A stretch of DNA of 64,000 bases. Origin: Craspedostauros australis. Lineage: Eukaryota > Bacillariophyta > Bacillariophyceae > Mastogloiales > Achnanthaceae. A program made the position numbers and the translations under genes. The stretch covers positions 620,001 through 684,000 of the forward strand of contig JAMXDE010000018.1 in assembly GCA_026770025.1 (NCBI GenBank), in the 5' to 3' direction. Each line of letters starts with the position of its first letter. Position 1 is the stretch's first letter. Positions 48,411 to 59,540 of the stretch are shown here, in pieces. The notes beneath the pieces are model-generated. The model had not been told where the DNA came from. It saw nothing but the letters and a program-made list of their open reading frames with translations, and ran no database searches.

Positions 48411-49278
48411 TGTTCACGCAACAACCGCTTTCGCTGTCACTTCCACGTTCGCCCAAACCCAACAAGCCAAGCTCAGCGATTGCCACCCCAGACCACAGTG
48501 CGCCCTCCAATCAACGGCGGACGAATCCACAGTCTGTCTCTTCGGTCTCGCTCTCGCCCTCGTGCTCTCGTTGCGTTGCTTTGTTGCTGTGTTGCCGTCC
48601 GCTTCCTCGTGTTTCTTGGGACATCCCAGGACGCAGAGGAGGGGTTCTGGATTGAGATGTTGGTGTCCCAAGGGAGAAGACGAAAGGCAAGGAAGCGATG
48701 CCGATTGTTTTGTGCTCCCCCTCGCCCTTGTGGAACGCGTTGAGCGCACACATGCAGTTTTGCGCCTAGGCGACTTTCATCACGAACACAAATAGTGGAA
48801 ACGGGACTGAACGATATCATGATTGAATTCTGCGCAGGTGTTGCCGATATAATGGCGTTAACTTGACGTTATCTCGCGTTGTGAACAAAGCAATTTCAAA
48901 CGAGATGATCCACGATTAATTCCGCTGTCCACACAAAAGAAATCATGTTGTTGGGCGTGTACGAGGACTCCTCCTCTCCCACGTTGCGGGACGACACGTT
49001 GACCTCATTCCCAATGGAGCCCGAGAGAGATAGAGAGAGTACTCTACCCTCTGCCATGCGCCAACTGTGGATTCTTAAGTATCGTATAATAGAATAGGTA
49101 TTTACACTGTTTCTTTTTACTTTGCTAGGCACTTTGTTCAGGAATGAATAATGTTGCCAGTTCTATCGCGATGATCACACCGTACACGACACGTGACACA
49201 ACCGCGCAGTCAACCAATCAATCCACTGGTTGCTTCGGTTGGATTAGAACAGAGCAGGGCAATCTACTCAGTGACATT
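48411..49278. other. Upstream region of the 1258-aa gene
   Basis: The first ~350 bases are pyrimidine/purine-skewed with frames on both strands that lack protein character, probably 5' UTR. The rest is AT-rich promoter and the 3' UTR of the 2260-residue gene. A GCGTTAACTTGACGTTA word at about 48854 resembles words near 27468 and 56634. Confidence 0.4.
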
Positions 49279-52200
49279 CTACTCCTCGTTGAGCGGAGCT
49301 CGGTCGCCCAAGATCCAATCGGCGGTTTCGTTCAGCAACCGTTGCTGTGCATCGTCTGGAAGGAGATGATCGTCTCGGATGGCGATGACGTTCGCGCTCG
49401 TATCCATGTTGGCATCACGTTGCTGTTGATATTGCTGTTGTTTTGGCTGGCGGTGTGGTTGAGGATGGACATCCTCTTCCGCGTCCTCTTGATTCTCGAT
49501 GGAGGAGTAGGACGCAAAGGCATTGGCGGGTTCCTTCGAGGCAACAACCATCAGCGGTGCGTCACCATCATCGTCACCTTCGATGTCCTCCACGACGATG
49601 GTGTTGGATGCCGTTGTTCCAGCCTCTGTCGTGGAAGGTCGAGGCTCCATAGTCTCCCGCTCTTCTGTACGCTCAATGACATCGTCGCGTTCATCCGCGA
49701 CGTCCGAATGCAGTTTCGTTGCATGGACATCTTCGCGGGTCTGTTGTTGTTGTTGCTGAGCACGCTCCGCGCCGATCGTTGCCATCGATGAATATCTATC
49801 CGCTCGTTCGGTCCGTTGTTGCTGTTGTTTCTGCTGCTGCTGCTGTTGACGGAGCAGCTTGACTTCGTTGGTTTCTTGCAGCAGGTGCATCGCCTGCATG
49901 GTGCGCAGCCGTTGGACATCCTGATGCAGGGATGCGATCTCTTGATCGGCATCCACGATGTGATGGTGGTGGCTGAGGTTCTGGTTGTGGCGATGGGTGT
50001 TCAGCTGTCTCTCAACGACCTGTTCAACCTGTGTTGGTTCCGCGGATTCCATCACTTCTTCATCGATGTTCTCATCATCCAATTTGGTTGTGACATCGAC
50101 AACTTCTAGCTGCTCAGGATCTTTGGCTTCCTGCTCGTCGTCGTAGTCGTGGTCGTCTTCTTCCTCCTTCACTTCTTCTAGTTCGGATGGGGTCATCGAT
50201 GGCACAATGTTCTCATGTTGAACCTCGGTAGTCTGAGGTTCAGTCTCAGTCTCAGTCTCAATCACGGTTTCAAGCTGAGCTTCAGTTTGAGAGCCGCTGT
50301 CGCCTCCGATTTGGACCGCAGCTTCCGATTCGTCCTCGTTGGCTGGAGGTTCAGCTGCCGTCTCAGGAATGTCGACTGCCGCGCTGTCTTCACCTGCCTC
50401 ACTCTCGTCGTCAGTGTGTTCCAGCTGAAGGTCGAACTGACTTCCCTCAGTACGCCCAAGGAAAGCGATTCGTTTGGTCAATTCCAACCTCGTCTTCTCC
50501 AACTCGGCTTCCAGAAATTTCATGTCGCTGGTCGCTTCGAAGAGATGTTGATCGTCGCCAACATCGTCGTCGTTGTCCTCGACATCGTCTACATCACCGC
50601 TGTGATTTTCGTTGGTCTCGTTGATGGTGCTACCCTGGGTGCGACCCGGTGTAAATCCGACATTTTTGCTGGTATTGCTGTTGCTTTCCCGAAGGCGAGC
50701 ATTGCTGATGTCTGCGGCGTCATCGTTCGCTGCAGTGGTCATATCTTGTTCCTGCTTGTGAAGAGTCGTTTCTAAGTCCACGACGCGATCCTGGGCTTCC
50801 AGCAGACGTTGTTCGTTCTCAATCTTCTCCATCCTCAGCTCCTCCAACACCCTGGCTTCAGCCTCTGCCTGCTCCTTGCGCGCCACCTCCTGCCGAGTCA
50901 TTGATGCCATCAGCTTCTCGATCTCTGCCGACTGCTGCTCCAGCCTCGTGCTCGTCTCGTTCTGCTTCTTCGCGACATCGTTCAGTTTTTCATCCTTCTC
51001 CGCGAGTAGTTTCATCAGACGATTCCTCTCGTCATCCAGATCGTTAACTTTGGACTGCTCCGCCTCCAGCGCCCACTTGTTCTCTCGCACCATCCTCTCC
51101 ATGGAGGCAAGGCGTTTCATTTCCGCCTCGCTGAAGACGGACATATCCTCGCTGATCATATCGGTGGCGTTGCTTCGGCCACTGCGCGTGCTCGCGCTTC
51201 CGTGCGCACTGCGAGAAAGACGGCCTGATGCTTCCGGGTCGAACTCTGGCTGGAAGGACTCCGAAAGCAGTTCCATGACCCGGAGCCTCTCCTGGTTCTG
51301 CGTGTTGGCGGCATCGCCACCGTTGGTTGAGTTGGCCGATTCGTCGTAGGAGTGCGCGATGATGCGAAGGGCTTGAGTGCGCACATCATCCGCCAACTGG
51401 AGCCTGTGCTCAAGCTCCACGATGCAGGACCCAGTGATCTGCTGATCCATCTCGAGCTTGTTGACCTTCTTCTGCAACGAGTCCAGCACAGCCTGACGCC
51501 TTGCCTGCGTCTTCTGAACGGCCTTGACCTTCTTCTTCTCGAATTCCAGGTTGGATCGCTTGCGTTGGTCGGCAACCTCGATCTCCTCCACCCGCTTCTT
51601 CTCAGTCTCGAGCAGTGACATCGTGTGAGAACGTGCGTGTTCGAGGACCTTGATCATGTTCTCCATCTTGGCCAGCCTCGACAACATCTCGACCTTGGAC
51701 TGCTCCAAGGTTTCGATGGTGGCATGCTGTTTGTCCAGCTGTCTCCTGTGCTCGTTCTCGGTGAGCTGAAGTTTCTTCACCAACTCGCGTTCCTTCACGA
51801 GGAGCTTCTCCAGGTTCCCGGACTTTTCATCGAGCGCAGCCACCTTGCGTTCTTCGTCCACGGTTCTGGATGCATCCTGCTCCCGCTTGCAAATCTCCTC
51901 CCAAAGCTCGTGACGCAGCCTCATCTCGAGATGCAAAAACTCATGCTCTCTGATGCGCAGCTGCTCCTCGATATCCTCGCGGCGCCGCACCTCCTCCTGC
52001 ACCTGACCGCGCAGCTTGGCCTCGAGGTCTCGGAATCGCATGGCAAGGGCACGGAATTTCTCCGTTTCCTCCTCGTGCGTTTCCAGCAGAGCCTTGGTGT
52101 ACATGACGTGCATCTCCTCAGTCTCGTGGAGACGGATCTTCATATCGTCTGCCTTCGTCTCCTCGTTCTTCAACAGCTCGGTGAAATGGAGTTCCTGATC

Positions 52201-55200
52201 CATCAGCGCATCAGCAAGCTCCTTCTCGGCATCCTCCAGATCCTGCTCAAGGCTTTGGATGATGTCCTGCTGCATCTCCTGGTTCTCCTCCAGCGCCACG
52301 ATGCGTTCCTCCATGGCCTGGTGCTGATCCACTTGCGCCTGCTGCATCGCCTTGAACATGCTATGCTCCAAATCCAGGATGGACCGGCGTTGCTCTTCCA
52401 GCATCAGTCTGGATCCCGTGAAGCCGTCAGATTCATCGGACTCTTCGCTGTCCACCTGCTCGAGTTTCTGCAGGCGTTGCCCGAACGCCATGTCCTGGCT
52501 TGCGCTTGCGTAATCGTCAAGGGCCAAGTCCGACGACATCTCATCGAGGAGTTCCTGCCGGAAGTGAGATTGAACGCCACTACACGGCGTATCCTCGTCG
52601 TTGCTGTTGCTGGTGTTGTTGTCGTCGCCGTCGTCACTGTAATCGCTGTAAGTCTCGAGGGAATCATGACCAGCATCATTGTTGGCGTCGCCATTGAAGA
52701 CTTGGCCGCGATGGTTGAAGCAACCATCGATGCTGGATACTTGGTCATCTTCTTCGTAGACTCTCGTGTCGCGCGAAATCGTGGGTCTCGCCGCGCTTGT
52801 CTGCTCTTGCCGGTGTTCTCGGATTGGTCTTGTGGGTGATGGTGCGAACCTCACGCTGCGCTGACTCCTTCGTGTGGCACTGGCGCTGTTGTCGTCAGTC
52901 TTTACCGTACCTGCGTTAGTGTCACCGTCAGCGTCACCGTCAGCGCCGACATCGGTTTCATCCACATGTGGCGCACCAGCATCCATGTCTGCGTGGGTGG
53001 GTTCAGCGATGGGCGTTTTCTGAGGGAACTCGATAAGTCGGAGACCCCAGCGCAGGCAATCGATCGTCTCCCTTTTGACATCCGGCGAGACGATGTCCAT
53101 GGCGTAGTCCATAGGGATCTTGCCGTAGATGTCTCGTGCGAGCGTGGCCTCGGGATGAGATGTGAGCAGAAGTGCGAGGACGTGCTTGGACGCACCCCAC
53201 TTGCAGGCCAGGTGCAACGGCATCATCAGGTCATCGCAATCGCGGCTGTTGACTGCCTCGGGATGTGCCTGCAGGAGGGTCTCGACCACTTCCACCGATC
53301 CTGCCGAGGCACAGGCGTAGTGAAGTGGGAGGTAGTCACGTTCTCCCTTGATTGCGACAGCTCGTCGGTTGGTACGCAACACCGCTTCGACGATGTCTCT
53401 GGTGGGTTCGTGCTTGCAGATCTCATGCAGCAGGAGGTTGCCTCCGCCATTCATGGAATGCACGGATGCGTCTCCCTTCATGATCTGATTGGCGGAATTG
53501 GGCTGTCGCTGGATGCGGATTGCCAAAGCCTTCCACATATGACGTTCCACCAGTTCGGAAAGCTCCAACTCTTTCGAATGCTTTTCGTCCGTGTCATCGC
53601 CATGCTCGTTGCTGTTGAGCGTCTCCATCGCCGTTGTGGCCGTTGACGATGACGACGACAAGTGCTTTTGGTAATCGCTGTTCGGTGCATTGCCGCATGG
53701 ACCAGAGGAACTCTTCTTTGGCAATGGCATCCCAGAGATGAGCTGCTGTCGTGATGTCGTGAGGGCATGGTTCTGTGCGATGTCGATGTCCTCTTCCTGT
53801 TCGGTATTGTCGGCAGCGTTCGGGCGCTTGTGGGATGCGTTGGTGACGTCGTGCCGTTGCAGCTGCTGACTCTTCTGCACGAGCTGGCTGTCATCATGCG
53901 ATGGCTTCTTGGGTCTGTTGTTGCGCTTCGTCTTCTTGGAGTCGAGTTTTCGGTTTGACGATGTTTCCATCACGATTCCATGTTCGGCAAACTGAGTGGG
54001 AATAGCGACGATCGCTGGTTCTTGCTGGGTGGGTTGCGCTGGCTCGTCATTGGCCTTCGCCGTCGCACCCTGGATCTCCGCCGTCGGTGCTTCGGTCTGT
54101 TGTGGCTGTGCGTCGACCGGCGCTGTGAGAGCACGGTCCTTGGCTAGACTCATCATGTCTGGATCGGCGATGGCCTTGTGCGAAGACATGCTCTGTTCCT
54201 CTTCTGCCGTGCTTGTAGGAGGCTTCGCCGAGGCCGCCGATGCGGATGAGGCAATGACGACGGCGGCGGTGGTGGTGGATGAGGCGATGGAATCTTCCGA
54301 ATCGTAATCGCGAGCCGTTGGCGCTGGGACGTTGTCAATCATTTGGTTGGCACCATTGTTGTTGTCGTTGTGGCTGGCCCTTGCAGTGATGGTGCCGGTG
54401 TTGTCCCTATCGAGATGTTTGGAGTTGATCGGAGGGTCGTGACCGCCGTGATCAGCGTCGGCGTCGGTGTATGGGTTTGAGTGGCTGCTGCTGCTGCTGC
54501 TGCTCGCGTCCAGTTGCAAGTCTTGTTGCGCAGCGTCCGACTCAGATTGTTCCGAATCCGATCTCGATTGAGAGGCACTGGAGGATGAGGAAGATGTGTC
54601 GCTGGCACCTCTATCAATGGCTTCGTACCGATCCATGGATTCCGCTGGCTTGAATTCGGGGGCGTCCATCTTGTGGCTTCTGGATGGCAGCGTAACTGTT
54701 GACATGGTTGTTGTCTCCACTTCGTCGGCTCTGGTGGAAACGCAGACCTTCAATGCGGTGGTGGATGAAGATGACTCGAGGATGGCATCTGGTTCCATCA
54801 TGATATTGGCCTGTCTTGTTGGTTCGTCGTCGGAGCTGTCATCGTCATCATCGTCGTCGTCGCTCTCGTTGACCTCCAGCGTGGGGCGTAAGAATCCTTG
54901 CGGGACGTGATTGTCAAGATCTTCGTCCTGCGATTCCAGTAGCGCGTCGATCTGGGCCTTCACGTTGGACGAGGCCGATGGGGCAGAAGATTGCTTGGAC
55001 CTAGCTTTGGATTTGGATTTCGACTTGGGCTTGCTGGTATTTTCACTCGCCCGCCTCAGCTTCCTCATGATGTCCTGTTGCTTGCGTTCTTGCCAATCGG
55101 CATCCCTGTTGCTCATGGGGAGAGTGGGTTCATCGTGGCGTCCGCTGTTGGCACCAATCATTATGTCTTCATCAGAAGCAGCCTCGTCGCAATCGTCTTC

Positions 55201-56061
55201 GTCCTTCGCTGCAGTGATGGCGCTGTGGACGGTCTGCTCTTCAGACGAATTCTTCGTGAGAACGGAATGGACAGCGCTGCCACGCTGACTGATGCTGCCG
55301 AGCGAAGAGCCGGTCGTGTGGCTGTACCCATCCGTGTCGTATTCGTGCGAGAACTTGACTCCCACAGGATCCGCTCGGTCTGTGCTCATGGCCTTCATGA
55401 TGTCCACCACCTTGTCGAGGAAGTAGGTTGCGGAGTCGACGGATTCCACTCCGGATGAGTCGCGCGCCGTATCGTCGCCAGCCCTGCTGCTGCTGTTGCT
55501 GCTGTTCTCCTCGCCAGTGATGTTGATCTCATTGCCGTAGTTGTTGTCGTTGTCGTTGTCTTTGCCTTTGCCGTCGTCGTTGATCGCATAGCGATGAAAC
55601 ATGGCGTCCAAGCGCAGATCGTCATCGAAGGTGCCGCTCGATTGACGTTTGGAAGGGCTGCGCTTCTTCTGTCCTTTGTTTTCCGACATGAGCAGTCCTT
55701 GGCCCTTCTTGCTCCGGCGCTTGCGTTCCGCCTTGCCATGGCTCTTGGCCGGTGGCTTGTCGGATCCCGCCACATCCACTGCCGTCCTTTCCTTGATCAT
55801 GTCGTCGGCATCGTTCTTTGTCATGATATCCGCGTCCGAGTCGCTGGGGCAGCAGCCGTCGTCGTTGGCACAACCACCGTTGCATCCGATATTCCTGCCA
55901 CCACCAGTCTTGGTGGCCCCGTTCGCCACGACTTTGGTCCGCACGCTGTCATCGCCTCTGGGGCTGCCGTCCGCATTGCCCGCGCTCGCCTTGTTGCCTG
56001 CGTCCGCAGTCGATGTGCCCCAGAAGGCATCGAACGAGAAAGGATACGGCATGCTCGACAT
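49279..56061 (-). CDS. Giant ankyrin-repeat and coiled-coil protein
   Basis: A 2260-residue protein from a single uninterrupted frame. The N-terminus MSSMPYPFSFDAFWG is followed by ~870 residues rich in Ser/Asp/Lys. At about 873-1005 lie ankyrin repeats (NLLLHEICKHEPTRDIVEAVL, YLPLHYACASAGSVEVVETLL, MPLHLACKWGASKHVLALLL), a form very common in diatoms. After a second disordered stretch, a long coiled coil spans about 1215-1765 with few breaks (EEQRRSILDLEHSMFKAM onward). The C-terminal ~500 residues are Glu/Asp-rich with polyQ runs near 2060-2110. This is the layout of a cytoskeletal or membrane scaffold: ankyrins for partner binding, coiled coil for dimerisation. No motor, membrane span or enzyme motif is seen. 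The start is the ATG at 56061. Confidence 0.8.
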   Translation of the reverse strand: MSSMPYPFSFDAFWGTSTADAGNKASAGNADGSPRGDDSVRTKVVANGATKTGGGRNIGCNGGCANDDGCCPSDSDADIMTKNDADDMIKERTAVDVAGSDKPPAKSHGKAERKRRSKKGQGLLMSENKGQKKRSPSKRQSSGTFDDDLRLDAMFHRYAINDDGKGKDNDNDNNYGNEINITGEENSSNSSSRAGDDTARDSSGVESVDSATYFLDKVVDIMKAMSTDRADPVGVKFSHEYDTDGYSHTTGSSLGSISQRGSAVHSVLTKNSSEEQTVHSAITAAKDEDDCDEAASDEDIMIGANSGRHDEPTLPMSNRDADWQERKQQDIMRKLRRASENTSKPKSKSKSKARSKQSSAPSASSNVKAQIDALLESQDEDLDNHVPQGFLRPTLEVNESDDDDDDDDSSDDEPTRQANIMMEPDAILESSSSTTALKVCVSTRADEVETTTMSTVTLPSRSHKMDAPEFKPAESMDRYEAIDRGASDTSSSSSSASQSRSDSEQSESDAAQQDLQLDASSSSSSSHSNPYTDADADHGGHDPPINSKHLDRDNTGTITARASHNDNNNGANQMIDNVPAPTARDYDSEDSIASSTTTAAVVIASSASAASAKPPTSTAEEEQSMSSHKAIADPDMMSLAKDRALTAPVDAQPQQTEAPTAEIQGATAKANDEPAQPTQQEPAIVAIPTQFAEHGIVMETSSNRKLDSKKTKRNNRPKKPSHDDSQLVQKSQQLQRHDVTNASHKRPNAADNTEQEEDIDIAQNHALTTSRQQLISGMPLPKKSSSGPCGNAPNSDYQKHLSSSSSTATTAMETLNSNEHGDDTDEKHSKELELSELVERHMWKALAIRIQRQPNSANQIMKGDASVHSMNGGGNLLLHEICKHEPTRDIVEAVLRTNRRAVAIKGERDYLPLHYACASAGSVEVVETLLQAHPEAVNSRDCDDLMMPLHLACKWGASKHVLALLLTSHPEATLARDIYGKIPMDYAMDIVSPDVKRETIDCLRWGLRLIEFPQKTPIAEPTHADMDAGAPHVDETDVGADGDADGDTNAGTVKTDDNSASATRRSQRSVRFAPSPTRPIREHRQEQTSAARPTISRDTRVYEEDDQVSSIDGCFNHRGQVFNGDANNDAGHDSLETYSDYSDDGDDNNTSNSNDEDTPCSGVQSHFRQELLDEMSSDLALDDYASASQDMAFGQRLQKLEQVDSEESDESDGFTGSRLMLEEQRRSILDLEHSMFKAMQQAQVDQHQAMEERIVALEENQEMQQDIIQSLEQDLEDAEKELADALMDQELHFTELLKNEETKADDMKIRLHETEEMHVMYTKALLETHEEETEKFRALAMRFRDLEAKLRGQVQEEVRRREDIEEQLRIREHEFLHLEMRLRHELWEEICKREQDASRTVDEERKVAALDEKSGNLEKLLVKERELVKKLQLTENEHRRQLDKQHATIETLEQSKVEMLSRLAKMENMIKVLEHARSHTMSLLETEKKRVEEIEVADQRKRSNLEFEKKKVKAVQKTQARRQAVLDSLQKKVNKLEMDQQITGSCIVELEHRLQLADDVRTQALRIIAHSYDESANSTNGGDAANTQNQERLRVMELLSESFQPEFDPEASGRLSRSAHGSASTRSGRSNATDMISEDMSVFSEAEMKRLASMERMVRENKWALEAEQSKVNDLDDERNRLMKLLAEKDEKLNDVAKKQNETSTRLEQQSAEIEKLMASMTRQEVARKEQAEAEARVLEELRMEKIENEQRLLEAQDRVVDLETTLHKQEQDMTTAANDDAADISNARLRESNSNTSKNVGFTPGRTQGSTINETNENHSGDVDDVEDNDDDVGDDQHLFEATSDMKFLEAELEKTRLELTKRIAFLGRTEGSQFDLQLEHTDDESEAGEDSAAVDIPETAAEPPANEDESEAAVQIGGDSGSQTEAQLETVIETETETEPQTTEVQHENIVPSMTPSELEEVKEEEDDHDYDDEQEAKDPEQLEVVDVTTKLDDENIDEEVMESAEPTQVEQVVERQLNTHRHNQNLSHHHHIVDADQEIASLHQDVQRLRTMQAMHLLQETNEVKLLRQQQQQQKQQQQRTERADRYSSMATIGAERAQQQQQQTREDVHATKLHSDVADERDDVIERTEERETMEPRPSTTEAGTTASNTIVVEDIEGDDDGDAPLMVVASKEPANAFASYSSIENQEDAEEDVHPQPHRQPKQQQYQQQRDANMDTSANVIAIRDDHLLPDDAQQRLLNETADWILGDRAPLNEE

Positions 56062-57150
56062 GTCGCGGTCGCCTCCCGTTTCGTCCTCTTCCGATAGCCT
56101 CCAGTCGCTTGCTTCTTCTGTTCCGGTTCAATAGCAACCGCTGCAGTCCTCAGATCGTTTGTGTGAACTGCGTATAATCGCTTCGATTGCGCTCTGTGCT
56201 TGTTGCGTGACAATTGTGGTCTAGCTGCCGTTGTGAGGAAGTGTGGAGGCAGTGGCGATGGCGAAGTGTGGAGCGCGTTGCGCGCAGTGCAGAGGTGAAC
56301 GTGACCGCGAATGTGAAGAGATTGGCGCCAAATGCGAATGCCGTTGACGATCCTGAGTTCTATCTAGCATGCACGTGTTGCTGATGTTACAGGTGCCACC
56401 GATGTCCGCGATGCAGAAGGTGCGCCTCGTTCATGTGTTGGTGTTGATTGTGTTGTGAAGTGAAGTGATGCTGATGTTGGTGGTGGGGCTCCGTGTGTGA
56501 TGCCAGTTGTGCTGGGACGCTCCCTCCAACAACAAGGATTTGTTGACGGTGGAGGGAGCTTTTTGGGTTTTGGCGCGCTGGATGGAAGATTCGCCATCAT
56601 CTCACAACGAAAGCGATGTTTGTTGGCGAATGAGCGTTAAGTTAACGTTACTTACGTCTATATAGTATTCATGTCTTATTGATGTATAATTTCGCTGTCT
56701 TTGATTCAATCGACCAAAGTGCGAGAATTGCCTCGTATTCGTGACTAACACTTTCATTCGAGTCCGGACATACGTAGGATTGCCAAGTTCTTCTTCAACA
56801 CATCAGCCTTCACGACCTCACCACCGTCATCCATCCGTCAACGCACACAAAGATGTGATGACAAGACACAAGAGAGAGAGGAATGACCAAGAACACACCC
56901 ATCACAACCACACCCACCACGTGCCCATCAACAGAATCATTCCACCGATCGCTATTTCATCTCAGAAACATCAGCTCACATCGCATCGGGCTGCATGACA
57001 TCACGTTGACCCATCACAACATTTGCTTCCACCACGCACACATAATCAATCGCAACGTAACGCATCGACCCATCACCTCATCGAAGCCAGTCCACAGCTT
57101 CGTCCTTGATTTCGTCGTCCCTACGCGTACTCCAGAGAGAAGACACCACC
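56062..57150. promoter_or_regulatory. Bidirectional promoter region between the ankyrin gene and ZDS
   Basis: These 1089 bases separate divergent start codons. The region contains GCGTTAAGTTAACGTTA at about 56634, followed by AT-rich TATATAGTATTC. From about 56780 the plus strand is CA-rich, likely the ZDS 5' UTR. Small frames on both strands are not convincing genes. Confidence 0.5.
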
Positions 57151-58920
57151 ATGATGTTCAAGGTCAATTCGATGGTCGTGCTGTCGCTGTTGGCGGGAGC
57201 GGCCACATCCCCTTGCGCAGCCTTTGCGCCCATCAGCTCGCAGAGCGCCCGCAGCGCTGGCACGCAAAAGCTCAGCAGCAGCACCGTCGCCGATCCCTCC
57301 TTCACATCGGAGGGTGCGCAGAAGCAGGTCGGCAACGACTCCTTCCTCAACCAGGACCTCATGGCGCGTGCGCAGAACGGACCTGGCAAGAAGAATGAGG
57401 AGTCGCTCAGCATCGGGATCGTCGGTGCTGGATTGGCGGGAATGGTCGCCGCCATGGACCTGGCCGATGCCGGTCACAAGGTCGAGATGTTCGAGCTGCG
57501 GCCCTTCGTGGGTGGCAAGGTCAGCTCCTGGCTGGACAAGGAGGGCAACCACATCGAGCAGGGCCTGCACGTCTTCTTCGGATGCTACTACAACCTCTTC
57601 GGCATCATGAAGCGCACGCAGGGCGACGAGCTCTTCAACCAGAACCTGCGCGTCAAGGAGCACATCCACACCTTCGTCAACGAGGGCGGCAAGCTGGGTG
57701 CCCTGGACTTTCAGTTCCCCATCGGCGCGCCCGTCAGCGGTTTGCAGGCATTCGCGCGCACGGAGCAGCTCGGCGTCGAAGACAAGTTCCACAACGCCGT
57801 GCGCCTGGGAACGTCCCCCATCGTGCGCGCCCTCGTCGACTTCGACGGCGGCATGGACATGGTGCGCGACCTCGACGACATTACTTTCACGCAGTGGTTC
57901 ACCCAGCTGGGCGGATCGCGCGGCAGCCTCGATCGCATGTGGGATGCCATCGCCTACGCCCTCGGCTTCCTCGACTGCGACACCATCAGCGCGCGTTGCA
58001 TGCTCACCATCTTCATGCTCTTCGCCATCCGCACGGAGGCCAGCGTGCTGCGCATGCTCGACGGATCGCCGCAGACCGGACTGCACGATCCCATCATCAG
58101 CTACCTCGAGGAGCGCAACGTCAAGATCAACCTCAGCACGGGCTGCCGTGACATCGTGCACGAGGTCGATCCGGACACGGGCCTTCCAACCCGCGTCAAG
58201 GGTATCGAGGTCGGTCCCAAGAACGAATTCAAGGAGTACGACGTCGTCATCGCCGCCCTCGACGTGCCAGGAATCAAGAAGGTGCTGCCCGATAGCTTCC
58301 GCAAGTTCGACTTCTTCGACAAGATCTACAACCTCGACACCGTCCCCATCGCCACGGTCCAGGTACGATTCGACGGATGGGTGACCGAGCTGAACGACGA
58401 CGCCCGCATGATGGACATCTCCGGTGATCAGAGCGACGGCAAGGGCGCCGGCATCGACAACCTCCTTTACAGCGTCGACACCGAATTCTCGTGCTTCGCC
58501 GACCTCGCCCTCACCAGCCCCGGCGACTACTACAAGGAGGGAGAGGGATCCCTCATCCAGGCCGTCTTCGACGAGCGCGCCACGAGCCGGTCCAACGAGC
58601 AGCTCGTCGCGGACTGCATCGAGCAGCTCAACAAGGTCTTCCCCTCGTCGCGCAAATTGAACTGCACCTGGTCCTCCGTCGTCAAGCTCAACCAGAGCCT
58701 GTACCGCGAGAAGGTGGGACAGGACAAGTTCCGACCCAAGCAGGCCACCCCCATCCCCAACTTCTTCCTCGCCGGCTCCTACACCTACCAGGACTACTTG
58801 GATTCCATGGAGGGCGCCACGCGATCCGGTCTCATGGTCGCCGATGAGGTCATCGCACGTGCCGATGGTCCAACGGGGTTGAAGAAGATGGCCGAACAGC
58901 AGCAGCCCGTCGTCGCATAG
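57151..58920 (+). CDS. ZDS: Zeta-carotene desaturase, plastid precursor
   Basis: A 589-residue enzyme of carotenoid synthesis that converts zeta-carotene through neurosporene to lycopene (after phytoene desaturase and Z-ISO), using plastoquinone as electron acceptor. A signal peptide ends at CAA|FAP (Phe25), the classic diatom plastid signature, followed by a Ser-rich transit peptide. The FAD-binding Rossmann motif is GIVGAGLAGM (about 89-98), then FELRPFVGGK and a conserved EQGLHVFFGCYYN. The carotenoid-desaturase C-terminal FAD motif is at FFLAGSYTYQDYLDSMEGA. The sections GIDNLLYSVDTEFSCFADLAL and LVRALVDF-type helices favour ZDS over phytoene desaturase. ATG 57151 begins the signal peptide; the frame extends to 57106. 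High GC and strong C-ending codons suggest high expression. Confidence 0.95.
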   Translation: MMFKVNSMVVLSLLAGAATSPCAAFAPISSQSARSAGTQKLSSSTVADPSFTSEGAQKQVGNDSFLNQDLMARAQNGPGKKNEESLSIGIVGAGLAGMVAAMDLADAGHKVEMFELRPFVGGKVSSWLDKEGNHIEQGLHVFFGCYYNLFGIMKRTQGDELFNQNLRVKEHIHTFVNEGGKLGALDFQFPIGAPVSGLQAFARTEQLGVEDKFHNAVRLGTSPIVRALVDFDGGMDMVRDLDDITFTQWFTQLGGSRGSLDRMWDAIAYALGFLDCDTISARCMLTIFMLFAIRTEASVLRMLDGSPQTGLHDPIISYLEERNVKINLSTGCRDIVHEVDPDTGLPTRVKGIEVGPKNEFKEYDVVIAALDVPGIKKVLPDSFRKFDFFDKIYNLDTVPIATVQVRFDGWVTELNDDARMMDISGDQSDGKGAGIDNLLYSVDTEFSCFADLALTSPGDYYKEGEGSLIQAVFDERATSRSNEQLVADCIEQLNKVFPSSRKLNCTWSSVVKLNQSLYREKVGQDKFRPKQATPIPNFFLAGSYTYQDYLDSMEGATRSGLMVADEVIARADGPTGLKKMAEQQQPVVA

Positions 58921-59540
58921 ACGTGACGTCCTCATACGTACCGAGAGTACTCCCCAGTACACCGCATCGGTGCGTACTATGCTCCACACGGTGTATGGTA
59001 ATAAGTCATAGGGTCCTTTGTTGATTCGCACCATGAGTACTTTAATACATCGCATGTGCTGAGTCGCACGTCAGGGCACCAGGACGTTGTTCGTGAGAAA
59101 CAGTTGCGAGTTGGAGACGGATGACGTGCGGAGAACTCGTAGAGTGGAGGAGAAATGAAACGATGAATTATATTATTACATGAACATGATTAGTTGCTGC
59201 AACCAACATTCATGCAACAGGAGGAGCAGCATTAGCATCACCAAGGTCGCACTCTGCATAGATTGTATGGTACGACTATGACCATTGTCGTCGCCCTCTT
59301 CCTTCCACGGTTTGTCTTAGACTCTTGCTTCCCTGTTGTAGTCGTCACCTCCATCGTTTTACGGGCGGGAGAACAAATACGACATCACAGAACAACTGTT
59401 CCTTCTTTCTCACTTCGCAGTGATCCTTGCTCACTGGCGTGGTAATAGCCAAAGAAGATGAACAGTTCGTGAAGGCCAAGCCCAAGCCAAGCACAACATC
59501 AAGCACAACATCAAGCACCATACATATTATAGATGCAGCA
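58921..59540. other. Intergenic region downstream of ZDS
   Basis: This holds the ZDS 3' UTR and the promoter of the next plus-strand gene. It is AT-rich around 59160-59180 and no gene is supported. The frame of the following gene runs back to 59427 without an ATG. Confidence 0.5.

Noticed and set aside
48031-48795. 254-codon plus-strand frame
   Set aside because: It is mostly antisense to the start of the 1258-residue gene and its GT-rich 5' region; its translation is Ser/Val/Gly repeats.
57121-59055. 644-codon minus-strand frame opposite ZDS
   Set aside because: It is an antisense shadow of the high-GC, codon-biased ZDS gene; its translation is Val/Leu/Asp-biased with no domain.
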